A stretch of 64,000 nt of DNA, taken from positions 7,262,637 through 7,326,636 of the forward strand of contig JAGTTD010000003.1 of NCBI GenBank assembly GCA_018398585.1, in the 5' to 3' direction. Position numbers and translations under genes: made by a program. Source of the DNA: Simmondsia chinensis (Eukaryota; Streptophyta; Magnoliopsida; Caryophyllales; Simmondsiaceae). The notes beneath the pieces were generated by a model, which was given only the letters and a program-made list of their open reading frames with translations, did not search any database and was not told where the DNA came from. Positions 32,605 through 44,409 of the stretch are shown here, piece after piece. Numbering within the stretch: position 1 is the first letter of the stretch; each line of letters starts with the position of its first letter.

Positions 32605-34122
32605 TGATAAGTCTAATTTAGTATACAGTTATTCATATCATTTTGGTTCATTTTCTAACCATTTTACATCATATTTTTCTCGCTTTCAATCGCTTTTGCT
32701 CTTTTTCGCTTTATTGCTATTTCTTTGCAAAAACACCCATTTTATAATAAATCATGCTAGGTTTTATTATCAACATCAAGTGAATGCAGGATACATTAAA
32801 GAATAGCAAAAAAAAAAGGGCTAAATACATCAATCTACACGGTTAAAGCAAGATCACAACAAGTTTATGCATAATTCATTTCAACATGCAAAAATAGGCG
32901 GCAGAATGAACAAATTAAGTGCAAGGATGGATTAAACAATACATAAACATCTTCAATTTTGTGTGTAGGCTGATTTTGGGTGGTGAGGAGCAGAAAAGAT
33001 TGAAAAAAAAAAATCAGCAAAATCAGCAAGTTGTATGAAGAATGCAGTTTCAGGCGGCAATGAGCGGCAATAAGAACAAATGAGAATGAAGTGTTTGTAA
33101 TTTTTTATTTCATGAACTCGCACCATCAGGTACTGTAAATAGGGAGGTTTGGAAAGTGTCATGCATCATTCAATCCAGCATAAACTCAAAACAAAGTAGA
33201 GAAAGGGAAGGAAAACCGACAGGAAAAAGAAGAAGGAATAAAAAAGAAGTTTGGTTTGTAATTTTACATTTTTAAGGTATTTCTATTCTTTTCTTCTTTA
33301 ATGTTTATGAGTTTTGTCTTAGTTATCCTTTATATTATTTCCATCATGAGCTAATTTTATTTTTTCAAGGCTACGATATAGCCTAAGTTGTAATATACGC
33401 TATTTTCTAATTCCACGTATTCAATGTTTTGTTTATTGCGTTGTTGGAGTGTTTATCATTATTCTTCATGAGTTTTAAATATTTGATCACCATTAAAAGC
33501 CTATAATGATTCGTAATGAGTCCAAGAGGAGATTTATGATGATGTCTAAAGTGATGAACACCACAACTTGAGCAAATGCTAGAGATAGATTAACGCGATT
33601 TGTATGGTCTTAAATGAAAACCATGGATCTTCAAAACTCTTTTCTTGTTTAAATTCATGTAAGAGATTGATGAGTTAATATGTAAAAGTGTATGCTAAGT
33701 GTTGCTTGAGAGAGAAAGAGATTGATGAGTTAATATGTAAAAGTGCATGCTAAGTGTTGCTTGAGAAAGAATATTTAGTACATAGGATTTTTGACTATCA
33801 ACATGTAATAACAACTTGAATACCGAGAATAAAAAGGAGTATTGATGCAATTAGGTGAAATCGGATGCCTTGTATCTTATTAAATCATAAAAATAATCTA
33901 AAATAAGAAAACTCTTGATAAAAATTAGTAACTATTTTTGTTCTTTTTCATTTTGTTTTGTTTCATAACAAAAACCTCTAATTTTGGTTTATCAAATAGT
34001 GCTGAAATTACTAATTTCAATATTCATTCAATAAAAATCCTCGTGGGACGATACTCTACTCATTTATATAGTATTTCATGCGACTTAGTGCACTTGTTAA
34101 GCTATAAACAAAACAAGCATTA
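32605..34122 (+). repeat. Athila 3' LTR (1,518 bp)
   Basis: It aligns with the 5' LTR. It carries an extra tandem copy of a ~56-bp segment (about 33660-33775, GATTGATGAGTTAATATGTA twice) and a short insertion near 33110. It ends GCATTA before the GTCCT TSD. Confidence 0.88.
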
Positions 34123-34127
34123 GTCCT

Positions 34128-34491
34128 ATAGGTGTGTTGCCTCACCGCACCATAAAAAGGCTATGGACATTATTAAAAGCCTTAGGCTCATCCTCACAGT
34201 ATCTGTGTGTCCATCAGGTGTGTTGTCCCACACTATTACAATGGGCTATGGACAATATTAAGAGCATAAAACTCAACCTAACATCATGACAGATTCGACA
34301 GATCCTTAAGCCACAAGACAACATTGATTGGGAAGGGGCTTCGGAAGCTTAATCACATTTTCCCAACCTCTGACTTCGTTTGGCCCATTGAACACCGAGA
34401 CTAACTCCTGAGATGAGTTTCCATCAGGGTCAAAACACACATATGAGCTTAAGCCCCATTCTCTATGCTGTATCACATCTCTCCTTCTTTT
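34128..34491. other. Middle part of the older copia-like remnant
   Basis: It is continuous with 14520-14754 if Athila is removed, and with 41191 onward if Copia-2 is removed. Repeated CAGGTGTGTTG and GGCTATGGACA phrases resemble copia 3' non-coding sequence. It contains no reading frame. Confidence 0.4.
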
Positions 34492-34496
34492 AAATT

Positions 34497-35561
34497 TGTT
34501 GGAAATATAGCGTGTTTAATAACAATACTGCGTAAAAAAATACATAAAATACTGCTGTATCTAACCGAAATTAAACCAAAAAATTAATCTAAAAATACAG
34601 TAAAAATAATCGGATGGTGCTGCTGGAAATTACAGTAAACGAATCGAAAATTACAGCAATTTCGAACTAAAAAATGCAGGAAAAAATAGTAGACAATTTA
34701 GCGTTATTTTGGAGAGATGCAGTGAAATAGAGCAGCAAAATAAACTTAGTCAAATATTGAACATGACACTCAAAAAAAACCAAGAGATAGAAGGTAGGTT
34801 AGAAAATACCGAAGACACCGTACCGTGGGAAATACCACTGTCCTAAAAGACGATTTCGCCACTGCTACGATGCAAACAGTGTCACCGGGGACCACCCTCC
34901 GGGATTTACACGGTCCGACTGTTAACGTGCACTCGTTAATCGCCGGTTAGGAACGCCTTAAACTTTGCCCAGAAATTCGTGTGAATTAAAACGAGAGAGT
35001 TGGAGAAAAGAAGAGGAAGATGAAGATGTTCTTGTTGAATGAATCAATCGGCAGGTTTAGTACTATATTTATACTAGCAGCAAGAACCAAATCTGGTGAT
35101 TATTGTGGAGGTGCAACGACTAGTGACGCAGCAGGTGATTAAAGTGGAGGTGCAACGACTAGTAACGCCCATGTTGTATTAATGGAGTAAGAAGGCTTGA
35201 TTTTGCAGAAAATCAATCAGTAATTGCGTTCTAATGACAGTAAAATAAGGCGTTTGAGATCTGACAACGGTAACATTGTTTATCGTAACTTTTCCGTAAA
35301 ATAAATATACCCAGTGTGAAAAAGTTCACCCACACCCTAGCACGGCACGGCGCGGCGGGTGGGCAGTGCGCACGCGTGTTGTTCCTCCATTCCTTCACCC
35401 AAGGCTTAATTCAAATGAATAAAAAACATACTACCTTATAAACCCTACTTCCCCCCTCTAAATTACCAATGTGGGATTGGGGCATTTGTTTTGTATTAAC
35501 AAAGGAATTGGGATACAACATTCCTACTAATTTAGATTTAGCTCGTATCATTTTTCTAACA
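34497..35561 (-). repeat. Copia-2 3' LTR
   Basis: It is followed on the plus strand by ATCCCCCACAAAGGG, the inverse of a polypurine tract, which fixes its identity as the 3' LTR. Confidence 0.9.
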
Positions 35562-36158
35562 ATCCCCCACAAAGGGTACAAGTGAAAGAGAAAGAAAGGA
35601 ATAGACTGGGCAAAGGAAGTTCGGTTTTTCAGTGCCGATGTCTTGCGACTTGAATCGTCACCTAGTGTAACCCTAGTTTAGGACCAACATCTTGCAAGGT
35701 GACTTTCGTCTTGAACCTCACAAGGAGTTGTATAGTCTTCCACTAGGACACATACAGAACTCTAGATCTCGGCAACTCCTGCGGTTTGGCGCGTTTAATC
35801 GGCCATGCGCTCGTCCTGGATGTTCATAGGCGCTCTAGAAGGCAAGTCTTAAACCTTCATAGGGAGCGGCCAGACTTCCACACCTATATAGGTGGATCCC
35901 ATTAAGTGTGTGTTACTGCACACTACCAAACATATGGATATGGGTCCATTAAGAGCTAAAGCTCAACCTTACCCCTGGTAACATACAGACAGTGTCTGTC
36001 ATGTGCAAGTCATGCTTACACCACCAACATGCGGCATTGGACCCGTCTCCACACTGTCACACCATAGGGAGGGACAACATAAAACACAATGCATATTTTG
36101 AATGAAACTATGACTTCTCACATTGAACCTGTTAAAACCCGGTTGGATACATCACAAT
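35562..36158 (-). other. Copia-2 3' untranslated region
   Basis: About 600 bp between the stop and the LTR. Its counterpart is 55542-56140 in Copia-3. It contains no significant frame. Confidence 0.65.
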
Positions 36159-39100
36159 TTATTTATATGTAGACTTTAATCCCATCCCCCTCGATGTTTC
36201 TACAATCATTTTATGACAAAGGCCTTTTGTCAACGGATCCGCAAGATTCTTTTCAGACTTTACATAGTCTAGCGATATCACTCCACTTTCTAGTAGATCT
36301 TTCACGATCTTATGCCTGAGATTAATGTGTCTCCTCTTGCCATTGTAAACCTTGTTCTTAGCCACTGCAATTGCAGCTTAACTATCACAGTGAAGTGACA
36401 CTGATGGAGCTGGATGCCCCTACAATGGCACGTCTCCCAGTAGACTTCTTAGCCACTCGGTTTCATGACCTGCCAACTCAAGAGCAACAAACTCAGATTC
36501 CATAGTAGACGTGGCAGTACAAGATTGCTTAGATGATTTCCAGGATATAGCACCTCCAGCTAGTGTGAACACATATCCACTAGTGGAATTGATTTCATCG
36601 TTATCAGACACCCAATTGGCGTCGTAATATCCTTCTAATCCAGCGGGAAACTTCTTATAATGTAGTCCCCAATCCATGGTTCCTTTCAAATATTTAAGCA
36701 ATCTTTTTAACGCATTCCAATGCTCTTGATTAGGATTATGTGTGTATCTACTGAGTCTACTTGCATCATATGAAAATTCAGGTCTAGTGTAATTCATTAG
36801 AAACATAACACTACCAATTATCTTGGCATACTCAGATTGGCACATAGCAACACCTTTATGTTTAGTTAAATGTACACTGGGATCATATGGTGTTCTAACA
36901 GGATCAGTATTGACCATATTGAACTTTCTAAGAATCTTTTCAACATAGTGAGACTGGTTTAGGCTTATGCCTTCTAGAGTTTTCACAATTTTAACTCCTA
37001 AATTCACGTCTGCCTCACCCATATCTTTCATTTCAAATTTAGAGCCTAGAAAGTTTTTCGTCTCATTGACAACATTCAAGTCTGTGCCAAATATAAGCAT
37101 ATCATCAACATATAGACAAATTATTACACATCCATTTGAATCACACTTAGAGTACACACATGAATCACCATTGTTTACAAGGAAATTATTAGCTACTAAC
37201 GTGCTGTTAAATTTCTCATGCCATTGTTTAGGTGCCTATTTGAGACCATATAGAGATTTTACAAGTTTACAAACTTTATTTTCCCTACCAGGAACCACAA
37301 AACCCTCAGGTTGCTTCATGTAAATCTCTTCGTCTAGGTCACCATTGAGGAAAGTTATTTTAACATCCATTTGATGCACTACTAAATCATGGACGGACGC
37401 AAGGGCAATCAAAGCTCTAATCGTGGCAATTTTACCAACAGGTGAATAAGTATCAAAATAATCTAACCCCTGTTTCTGGGTATAACCTTTAGCCACTAAC
37501 CTCGCCTTAAACTTGTCTATTGTCCCATCAGCCTTCATCGTCTTTCTAAAGACCCACTTACAACCTATTGGCTTACAACCTCTAGGAAGGTCTACCAATT
37601 CCCTTTTATGGTTACCTAGAATTGATTCTAGTTCGCTATTAATGGCTTCTTTCTATAAGGTAGAGTCAACTGACCTTATGGCCTCATCATACGTTTTAGG
37701 GTCTTCTTCTAACATATAGACATTTCCAATTTCTTCATTTATGAAATTATCTTCTGACAGGAAAGCGGTTACAAAGTCAGGTCCAAAGTTGGTTTCTTTC
37801 CTGGCTCTTTTACTCCTACGAAATTTCAGGAGTGTCTATATCGTTAGTGTTATCATGACAAGTAGTTACATTATTAGAAGGCAAACTAGTAGGCTGTGCA
37901 TCATTAGACTTCAAGGAAAATATATGTTCAAAGAATTCAGCATCTCTAGATTCCATGATACTACCACATGCATATGAATCATTAGATCCCTTAATTAAAA
38001 AACGATAAGCAGCACTGTGATGAGCATATCCGATAAAAATAGAATCAACAGTCTTAGGTCCAATTCTGCTACGTTTAAAGTCAGGTAACCCAACCTTAAC
38101 TAGACACCTCCACACTTTTAAATATTTTTGATTGGGCGCATAACCTTTCCACATTTCGTATGGGGTTTTATCTAATTTCTTATGAGGAACTCTATTAAGT
38201 ACATGACAAGCAGATAGTATTGCTTCCCCCCACATGTTGTCAGGTAGTCCAGAACTAATAAGCATAGCATTCATCATACCCTTTAAAGTTCTATTTTTCC
38301 TCTCTGCAACACCATTAGACTGTGGGCAGTAGGGTGGGCTTCGCTCATGTATTATTCCATTTTCCTCACAGAATATTTATAGAGAGGTTGGATCATATTC
38401 TCCTCCTCTATTAGACTTAACTCTTTGAATTTTCCTTCCTAACTGATTTTTAACTTCGGCTTTATATTTTAAAAATATTTTTTCTGCTTCATCTTTAGTA
38501 CTTAGGAGATATATCATTGAGTATCTGGAGTGATCATCTACAAAAGTTATGTAATATCTTTTTCCACCTCTACTCATTAGACTTTTATAGTCTCCTAAAT
38601 CAGTATAAACTAGTTCAAGAAGTTCAGTTTGTCTTTCAATGGACTTAAATGGGTTTTTAGCATATTTAGCTTCTACACATACTTCACACTTATTAAAGTT
38701 GACATCACTGAAGTTAGATATCATGTTCATTTTCTTAAGTCGTTTAATTGATTCAACATTTATATGTCCTAAACGAGCATGCCACAATTCAAAAGATGCA
38801 ACAATATAAGCAGAAGAGGTACTAGCAGTGTTATTCATGCAAATAGCATCAAGGAAACAGGCCACCATTACAAAAACCCTTACCCACATATTCTCCACTC
38901 CTAGTCAGGACTAATTTGTCTGAGTTAAAGGATAATTTCAACCCAGCTTTGATCAAGAGACTACCTTAAATTAAATTTCTACGCATATCAGACACATGCA
39001 GCACATTCGTTAAAGTAAGAAATTTTTCATAAGTGATTTTTAAAGTAATCTTCCCTTTTCCGAGGATTGGAGCAGTTGCAGAATTGCCCATAAAGACCAC

Positions 39101-40075
39101 CTCTCCATCGGACATCTTCTGGTATTCCTGGAACATGTTTCTGTTTGTGCAGATGTGCCTGGTAGCCCCTGTATCTACTATCCATTCAGTCATGTTGTTG
39201 ACCAGGTTCACTTCTGAGACAACAGGTAACATGTTCTCTGCTTCTACAAGGTGGGCTTTGTTCTTCGAGTCTTTAGGCTTTTTGCTTCTGCAGTCTTTGG
39301 CCATATGTCCACGTTTTCCACAGTGATACCAATCTCCGAGAAATTTGTTGTTCGGCTTATGAATCTTTCCTCCAGGCTTGAAATTTGGGTGATGCTTTTT
39401 TCCTTTGTTCTTGAACCTATCTGCATTACTAGGTCTAGCTTCGACAATATAAGCTTTAGAGTGGTTGGAGTATGTGTACCCCCTGTCCTTAAGCCTATTT
39501 TCTTCTTCAATTTTTAAGTGGTTTATTAACTCCTCTAATGTCAAGTTCTTCTTTTTGTGCATGAGTAGATTTCGGTAATCCTTCCAGGAAGGTGGAAGTT
39601 TTTCAATTGAAACATACGCTTGAGTTATTTCGCAAATTTTAAGGCCTTCTGACAAAAGAGTAGTTACAATATTTTTATATTCATGGACTTGTTTGATTAT
39701 TGGTTTGTTGTCCACGAGTTTGAAATTTAACCACTTACTAACTACATATTTCCTAGTACCACCATCATCACCCCCATATTTTTTGGATAGGGAATCCGAA
39801 ATCTCTTTTGCCGTGGTTAATTTTACATAGATATCAAATAACCGATCACTCATATAATGCAGTAAGTTTCCCCTACAAGTTCGGTCATCTATGGTGAATT
39901 TTTCTTCATAAGCTTTTTTCTCGTTTTCACCTTCAGGTGCCTTTTTGTAGTAGAGCACGTAATCAAGACATACTAATTGTAAGAAAAACAGAATTTTTTG
40001 GGACCATCTCTTGTAGTTCTTCCCTTCAAGAGGTTTAACTTTAGACATGTAGGGAAGGGGTATTTTTGTTGCCAT
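36159..40075 (-). pseudogene. Copia-2 gag-pol polyprotein, multiply broken
   Basis: The start is ATG 40075 (MATKIPLPYMSK), 38 bp from the LTR. The gag knuckle reads WYHCGKRGHMAKDC (~39290-39330): its first zinc-binding Cys is Trp. Protease WIVDTGATRHIC is intact (~39175). The frame is lost at 38966. Pre-integrase ELWHARLGHIN (~38790) leads to integrase, whose second catalytic Asp is Asn (KSNRGGEY, ~38410). The chain stops at ~38377 and resumes at 38277. RT (37600-36420) has a TAG at 37236-37238 in LKQAP and an intact YVDDMLIFG (~37090). RNase H keeps TMESEFVAL. The tail ends at 36159. Enzymatically it is dead. Confidence 0.92.
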
Positions 40076-40113
40076 GTTCAAATATTAGTACGTCAAAAAA
40101 TCGCGTTTTAGAT

Positions 40114-41185
40114 TGTTGGAAATATAGCGTGTTTAATAACAATACTGTGTATAAAAATACGTAAAATACTGATGTATCTCACCCAAATTAAACCGAAAAA
40201 TTAATCTAAAAATACATTAAAAATAACCGGATGGTGTTGATGGAAATTACAGTAAACGAATTGAAAATTACAGCAATTTTAAACTAAAAAATGCAGGAAA
40301 AAATAGTAGACAATTTAGCGTTATTTTGGTGAGATGCAGTGAAACAGAGCAGCAAAATAAACTTAGTCGAATATTGAACACGACACTCAAAAATACCAGG
40401 AGATAGAAGGTAGGGCCAGAAAATATCGTAGCTACCGTGCTGTGGGAAATACCACTGTCCTAAAAGACGATTTCTCCACTGCTACGATGCAAACAGTGTC
40501 ACCGGTGACCGCCCTCCAGGATTTACACGGTCCGACTGTTAACGTGCACTCGTTAACCGCAGGTTAGGAACACCTCAAACTTTGCCTAGAAATTCGTGTG
40601 AATTAAAACGAGAGAGTTGGAGAAAAGAAGAGGAAGATGAAGATGTTCTTGTTGAATGAATCAATCTGCAGGTTTAGTACTATATTTATACTAAGCAAGA
40701 ACCAAATCTGGTGATTAATGTGGAGGTGCAACAACTAGTAACGCAACCGGTGATTAAAATGGAGGTGCAACGACTAGTAACGCCTAGGTTGTATTAATGG
40801 AGTAAGAAGGCTTGATTTTGCAGCAAATCAATCAGTAATTGCGTTCTAATGACAGTAAAATAAGGCGTTTGAGATCTGGCAACGGTAACATTGTTTATCG
40901 TAACTTTTCCGTAAAATAAATATACCCAGTGTGAAAACGTTCACCCACACCCACACCCTCGCCCGAGCACGGCACGGCGTGGCAGGCGGCGCGCGCGCGT
41001 GTGGTTTCCTCCCTTCCTTCACCCAAGGCTTAATTCAAATGAATAAAAAACATACTCCCTTATAAACCCAACTTGCCCCCTCTAAATTACAGATGTGGGA
41101 TTGGGGCATTTGTTTTGTATTCACAATGGAATTGGGATACAACATTCCTACTAATTTAGATTTAGCTTGTACCATTTTTCTAACA
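40114..41185 (-). repeat. Copia-2 5' LTR
   Basis: It starts TGTTGGAAATATAG on the plus strand and ends TTTTTCTAACA. The leader on its gag side begins ATCTAAAACG. Confidence 0.9.
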
Positions 41186-41190
41186 AAATT

Positions 41191-42139
41191 CCCTATAGAC
41201 ATATTCCTATTGTAACAAGCGTGCACTTCTGCCTTCATAAAGGCCCTTAAATTAGAGAATCTGTCAGGTAGTCTCACTCCTTAGCAGACTTGAGTGACAT
41301 CACGTGTCTTTTGACACAACGACTATGGCAATATGCCCTTAACTTGCCAAACCCATCAGGTGTGAAACACCATCCTTCACGGAGCACGGGTAGGTTAGCA
41401 TCAAGGTCCTCACAATTGGCATTGCGGGACTAATCATAAGGGAAAGCGGTACTTAAGTTGGCCATTACTAATATTAATCACAAGTTGCTCTTACCCTTAC
41501 ATTGAGGCATCTGTAATGAGCTGTAAAACAACCATCAGCATGTCCTGCGAACTTCAACAACAGTGAGCATAAAACACTAGTGGACCACATATCGTACACT
41601 CATAGCATATGCGCAATTGGCAAAACAATTTTATACCCGAAATATCAGTTTCACATACCATCATAAGAGTGAAACATTAGTATCTCAAATTAACTGGAGC
41701 ACCAACTATTAGTTTATGTAAAACCATAATCCACAATGGGCTTTTATTAGTCAAATTAAGGAAACCCATGCATCATCATGGTTCTCGAGCCAAGTGCTAG
41801 TATCATCAAACTGTCCGCACTGACTTGATGCGTCTCATATTTATGCATCTTTTAATCACTATTTTAATTATTTTGCACTTGATTAATTATAATTTTATAC
41901 CCACTTTAATAATTTAAATGTTTAAATGTTTGCTTCTTTTAATATCCATCTAACACAATAGGGTGTCTCCTTCAATGTAAAATCTAATCCATAGTACTTT
42001 ATCAGTATCTTAACAGTTTGATTGGAGCACTTAAATACTCATCATTTGGATCAAGATATTTAAACTAGATCTACCAATGACATATGATATATTTGGACAA
42101 GTATTGATCATTGAAACATAATATTTATCATCTTAGCAT
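41191..42139. other. Right part of the older remnant, then AT-rich sequence
   Basis: It continues the remnant interrupted by Copia-2. From ~41824 a GATGCGTCTCATATTTATGCA phrase resembles the start of some gypsy LTRs, but I could not find a partner. No gene is supported. Confidence 0.3.
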
Positions 42140-42547
42140 AACTACAAGAAAACTGATTTTTGGTGACAAGATATGGCAACAACAAATAAATATCGTTGCC
42201 AAAAATGTATTTTCCGCAACAACACAAGACAGCCGTTGCCCAAAATTAATTTTTGGCAATGAAAAAAACACTTTGTTGCTAAAAATGTGCTTTTTGCAAG
42301 GACATTTTTTGTCGTTGTTAAAGTTGACCTTGTTTTTGGCAACGACATTTATTTGTTGTTGCTTAAAATAGTTATTTAGCAACGACATTTAGTCGTCGTT
42401 GGCAATCATTATGTTCTTTAACAACGTTGCTATATTTTCGTTGCCAAAAATAATTATTTTTATTATTATTATTTAAAATTTTTTAATAATTTTTTTCCCT
42501 CCATTAACAATTTTGAAGATTTAAAAAAATGCTTTAATTTAAATAAA

Positions 42548-42973
42548 GGGTTATTAATGCCAAAGGTCCATATACTTTACCCATTGTGTCAATTTAGTCC
42601 TTATACTTTTGATTGTGTCAATTTAGTCGCTCTACAATTAAAATTGTGTCAATTTAGTCCTTAGAGTAAAATTTATGTTAATTTGTTAATGAAATTTTTA
42701 ATGGATCAACCTTGGATTGGGTTAAATTGAGTAAATTGATGAATTTGTAGTGGGTTAATTGCATCTAACGTGATTGTCTTGTTAACAATTACGTCAACAA
42801 CTTAACTTAAATTTGACCAAAAGACAAAATTGACACATTATAAATTGTAGAGGGACTAAATTGGCACAATTACAAGTATAAGGATCAAATTGATACAATA
42901 AGAAAAGTTCAGGGAATTTGGAGTATATAACAACAACAACAGTCCCTGTGCCAACATTTGGAGTATATAACCC
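42548..42973. mobile_element. Mutator-type MITE inside the CACTA element
   Basis: The 426-bp element has long inverted repeats (GGGTTATTAATGCC ... GGAGTATATAACCC; TGTCAATTTAGTCC paired with TCAAATTGATACA-type blocks). A perfect 9-bp TSD, TTAAATAAA, lies at 42539-42547 and 42974-42982. The family differs from the MITE at 12616. Confidence 0.83.
42932..42955 (-). mobile_element. 24-bp retroposon stub with 16-bp TSD
   Basis: AACAACAACAGTCCCTGTGC and four further bases lie between perfect copies of ATTTGGAGTATATAAC (42916-42931 and 42956-42971). On the minus strand the insert ends in (GTT)n, like the TTG tails of plant SINE/LINE copies, so it is read as an extremely 5'-truncated retroposon. Confidence 0.6.
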
Positions 42974-43755
42974 TTAAATAAATGTTTGACAAGGACAAAA
43001 ATTATTGTTGCCAAATATCGATCTTTGGCAACGACAATGGATTGTCGTTGCAAAAGACCTGATATTTGACAATGACATCATGGCGTCGTTGCCAAAGAGC
43101 TGATATTTGGCATCGACTTTGTTTGGTCGTTGCAAAATATCTTATATACACTATAACAAAATTGAGCAAAGGTAACACTTAAATTGTTACATTTGTCAAA
43201 AATTTTACTATAGATAGTGTTTAGGTAACACTTCTGTTATTGTTACATTTACATTATACCAAATGTAACACTTTTAAGAATTTGTTACATTTGCTTGAAA
43301 TCTAATGTAACACTTTTAAAAAATTGTTACATAAGTTATATTATAGGTAATAGTTTTTTGTAAAGTGTTACATTTGTTAGTATTATGTAATACTTTAAAT
43401 CCGTTACCAAAACTCACCTAATTTTTAAAATAATTTTTGTTTATGTAAATTACATATTAGCATCCTAAGATGTAATACATTAATTATTCAATCAAAAAAT
43501 TTTGTAAAATAGTTTTTTGTGATATTTTTTTTATTGTTGGATACATCCTCTATTTTGTCCTCCCGGGATCAAATATAATAATAATAATAAATTTTACCCG
43601 ATTAATGTTTTTAAAGCTAGGAAAAAGCATCTTATTTTTTTCTTTTAAAATATTTACGTAAAAGGTCTTTTGGTAATTATAAAGCATTAAATGGACAAAT
43701 TGGTAAATTTGCAAGCAAACCCATCCGAATCCCCATTTCTCCCTGACGTCCCTCT

Positions 43756-44394
43756 TCACCTTCTTGCTCGTGTAACCCTAATCCAAACACTCGCCGGCGC
43801 CACCACTTTCACGGCGGCTGACCATGAGATATGCCGGTGACAGAGACTTGGAACCCTGCGCTGCCTCCCCGCCCTTCGTGACCCCTTCCACGTGGTCGCC
43901 GTCTGCGTTCTCAGCCACCGAGGCTTCGAAACTCGCACAATCGGACCCCTTCTCCCTCTCGCAGTGGTCAACACCTCAGGTACCGTTGCCTCTTCGTTGC
44001 TCACAACCCCTCTCTTCGGCTGCGTCTCCACTGATTCTCCTGTCTCCATCTCTTCGTCGTAGTTCTCATTTTCGCCATCATCGCCGATCTCTTCTTCACG
44101 GTCTCGGTTTTCGTCGTTCTCAATCTCGTCGTCTTGGTCACGCTTCACGTTGTCCCTGATTCCGTCATCATGGCTAAAAAACTGCTCATTCTCGGTCATT
44201 GGTTTCCGAACCACCATAGTGGACCAATCGTCCCCTGCTTTTGGTACGTCTTCGATCTTCTCCGGCGATACTGGTAAGTTCTCGATCTTTGTTCTTTCTC
44301 CGTCGTCCTCTTCGGGTGTGGGTGTCGTCTCCGGCGACAGCTCGTTCTGGGTGGGTGGGCGTGTCTCCGGTGTTTTGACAGCGGCACTTAACAC
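43756..44394 (-). CDS. Hypothetical acidic 212-residue reading frame in a GC-rich island
   Basis: I do not recognise this protein. The minus-strand frame runs from MLSAAVKTPETRPP to an Arg-rich end, with a strongly acidic Asp/Glu-rich middle. The plus strand also has an open stretch (43824-44159), so the coding strand is uncertain. The island is far more GC-rich than its surroundings and lies inside the CACTA family B remnant. It could be a captured host gene fragment, the element's own first exon, or chance. Confidence 0.3.
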   Translation of the reverse strand: MLSAAVKTPETRPPTQNELSPETTPTPEEDDGERTKIENLPVSPEKIEDVPKAGDDWSTMVVRKPMTENEQFFSHDDGIRDNVKRDQDDEIENDENRDREEEIGDDGENENYDEEMETGESVETQPKRGVVSNEEATVPEVLTTARGRRGPIVRVSKPRWLRTQTATTWKGSRRAGRQRRVPSLCHRHISWSAAVKVVAPASVWIRVTRARR

Positions 44395-44409
44395 CAGTTT
44401 TTGTTGATA

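Larger units (their letters stand above)
14760..34122 (+). mobile_element. Athila-type Ty3/gypsy element carrying nested insertions
   Basis: The LTRs start TGATAAGTC and end GCATCA (5') or GCATTA (3'). A perfect 5-bp TSD, GTCCT, lies at 14755-14759 and 34123-34127. The PBS-like leader after the 5' LTR (TGGCACCGTTGCCAGGGGC) is the Athila-type site. After removing the CRM-like element, the hAT MITE, the chromovirus and the SINE piece, the original is about 7.2 kb. It has gag and protease, but reverse transcriptase, RNase H and integrase are missing, so it is a deletion derivative. Confidence 0.9.
34497..41185 (-). mobile_element. Copia-2: Ty1/copia element, minus strand
   Basis: This 6,689-bp element has LTRs of 1,065 and 1,072 bp (TGTTGGAAATATAG ... 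TTTTTCTAACA). A perfect 5-bp TSD, AAATT, lies at 34492-34496 and 41186-41190. The polyprotein is closely related to that of Copia-3 and more distantly to Copia-1. Confidence 0.92.
42140..43148. mobile_element. CACTA-type non-autonomous transposon, family A
   Basis: The left end AACTACAAGAAAACTGATTTT differs at its first base from the CACTACAAGAAAA terminus of plant CACTA elements. Both ends carry many subterminal copies of CAACGACAA / TTGTCGTTGCC (42180-42440 and 42985-43135), the expected transposase-binding repeats. The right terminus (near CTTATATA) is decayed. The centre holds a Mutator-type MITE. There is no transposase. Confidence 0.75.
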
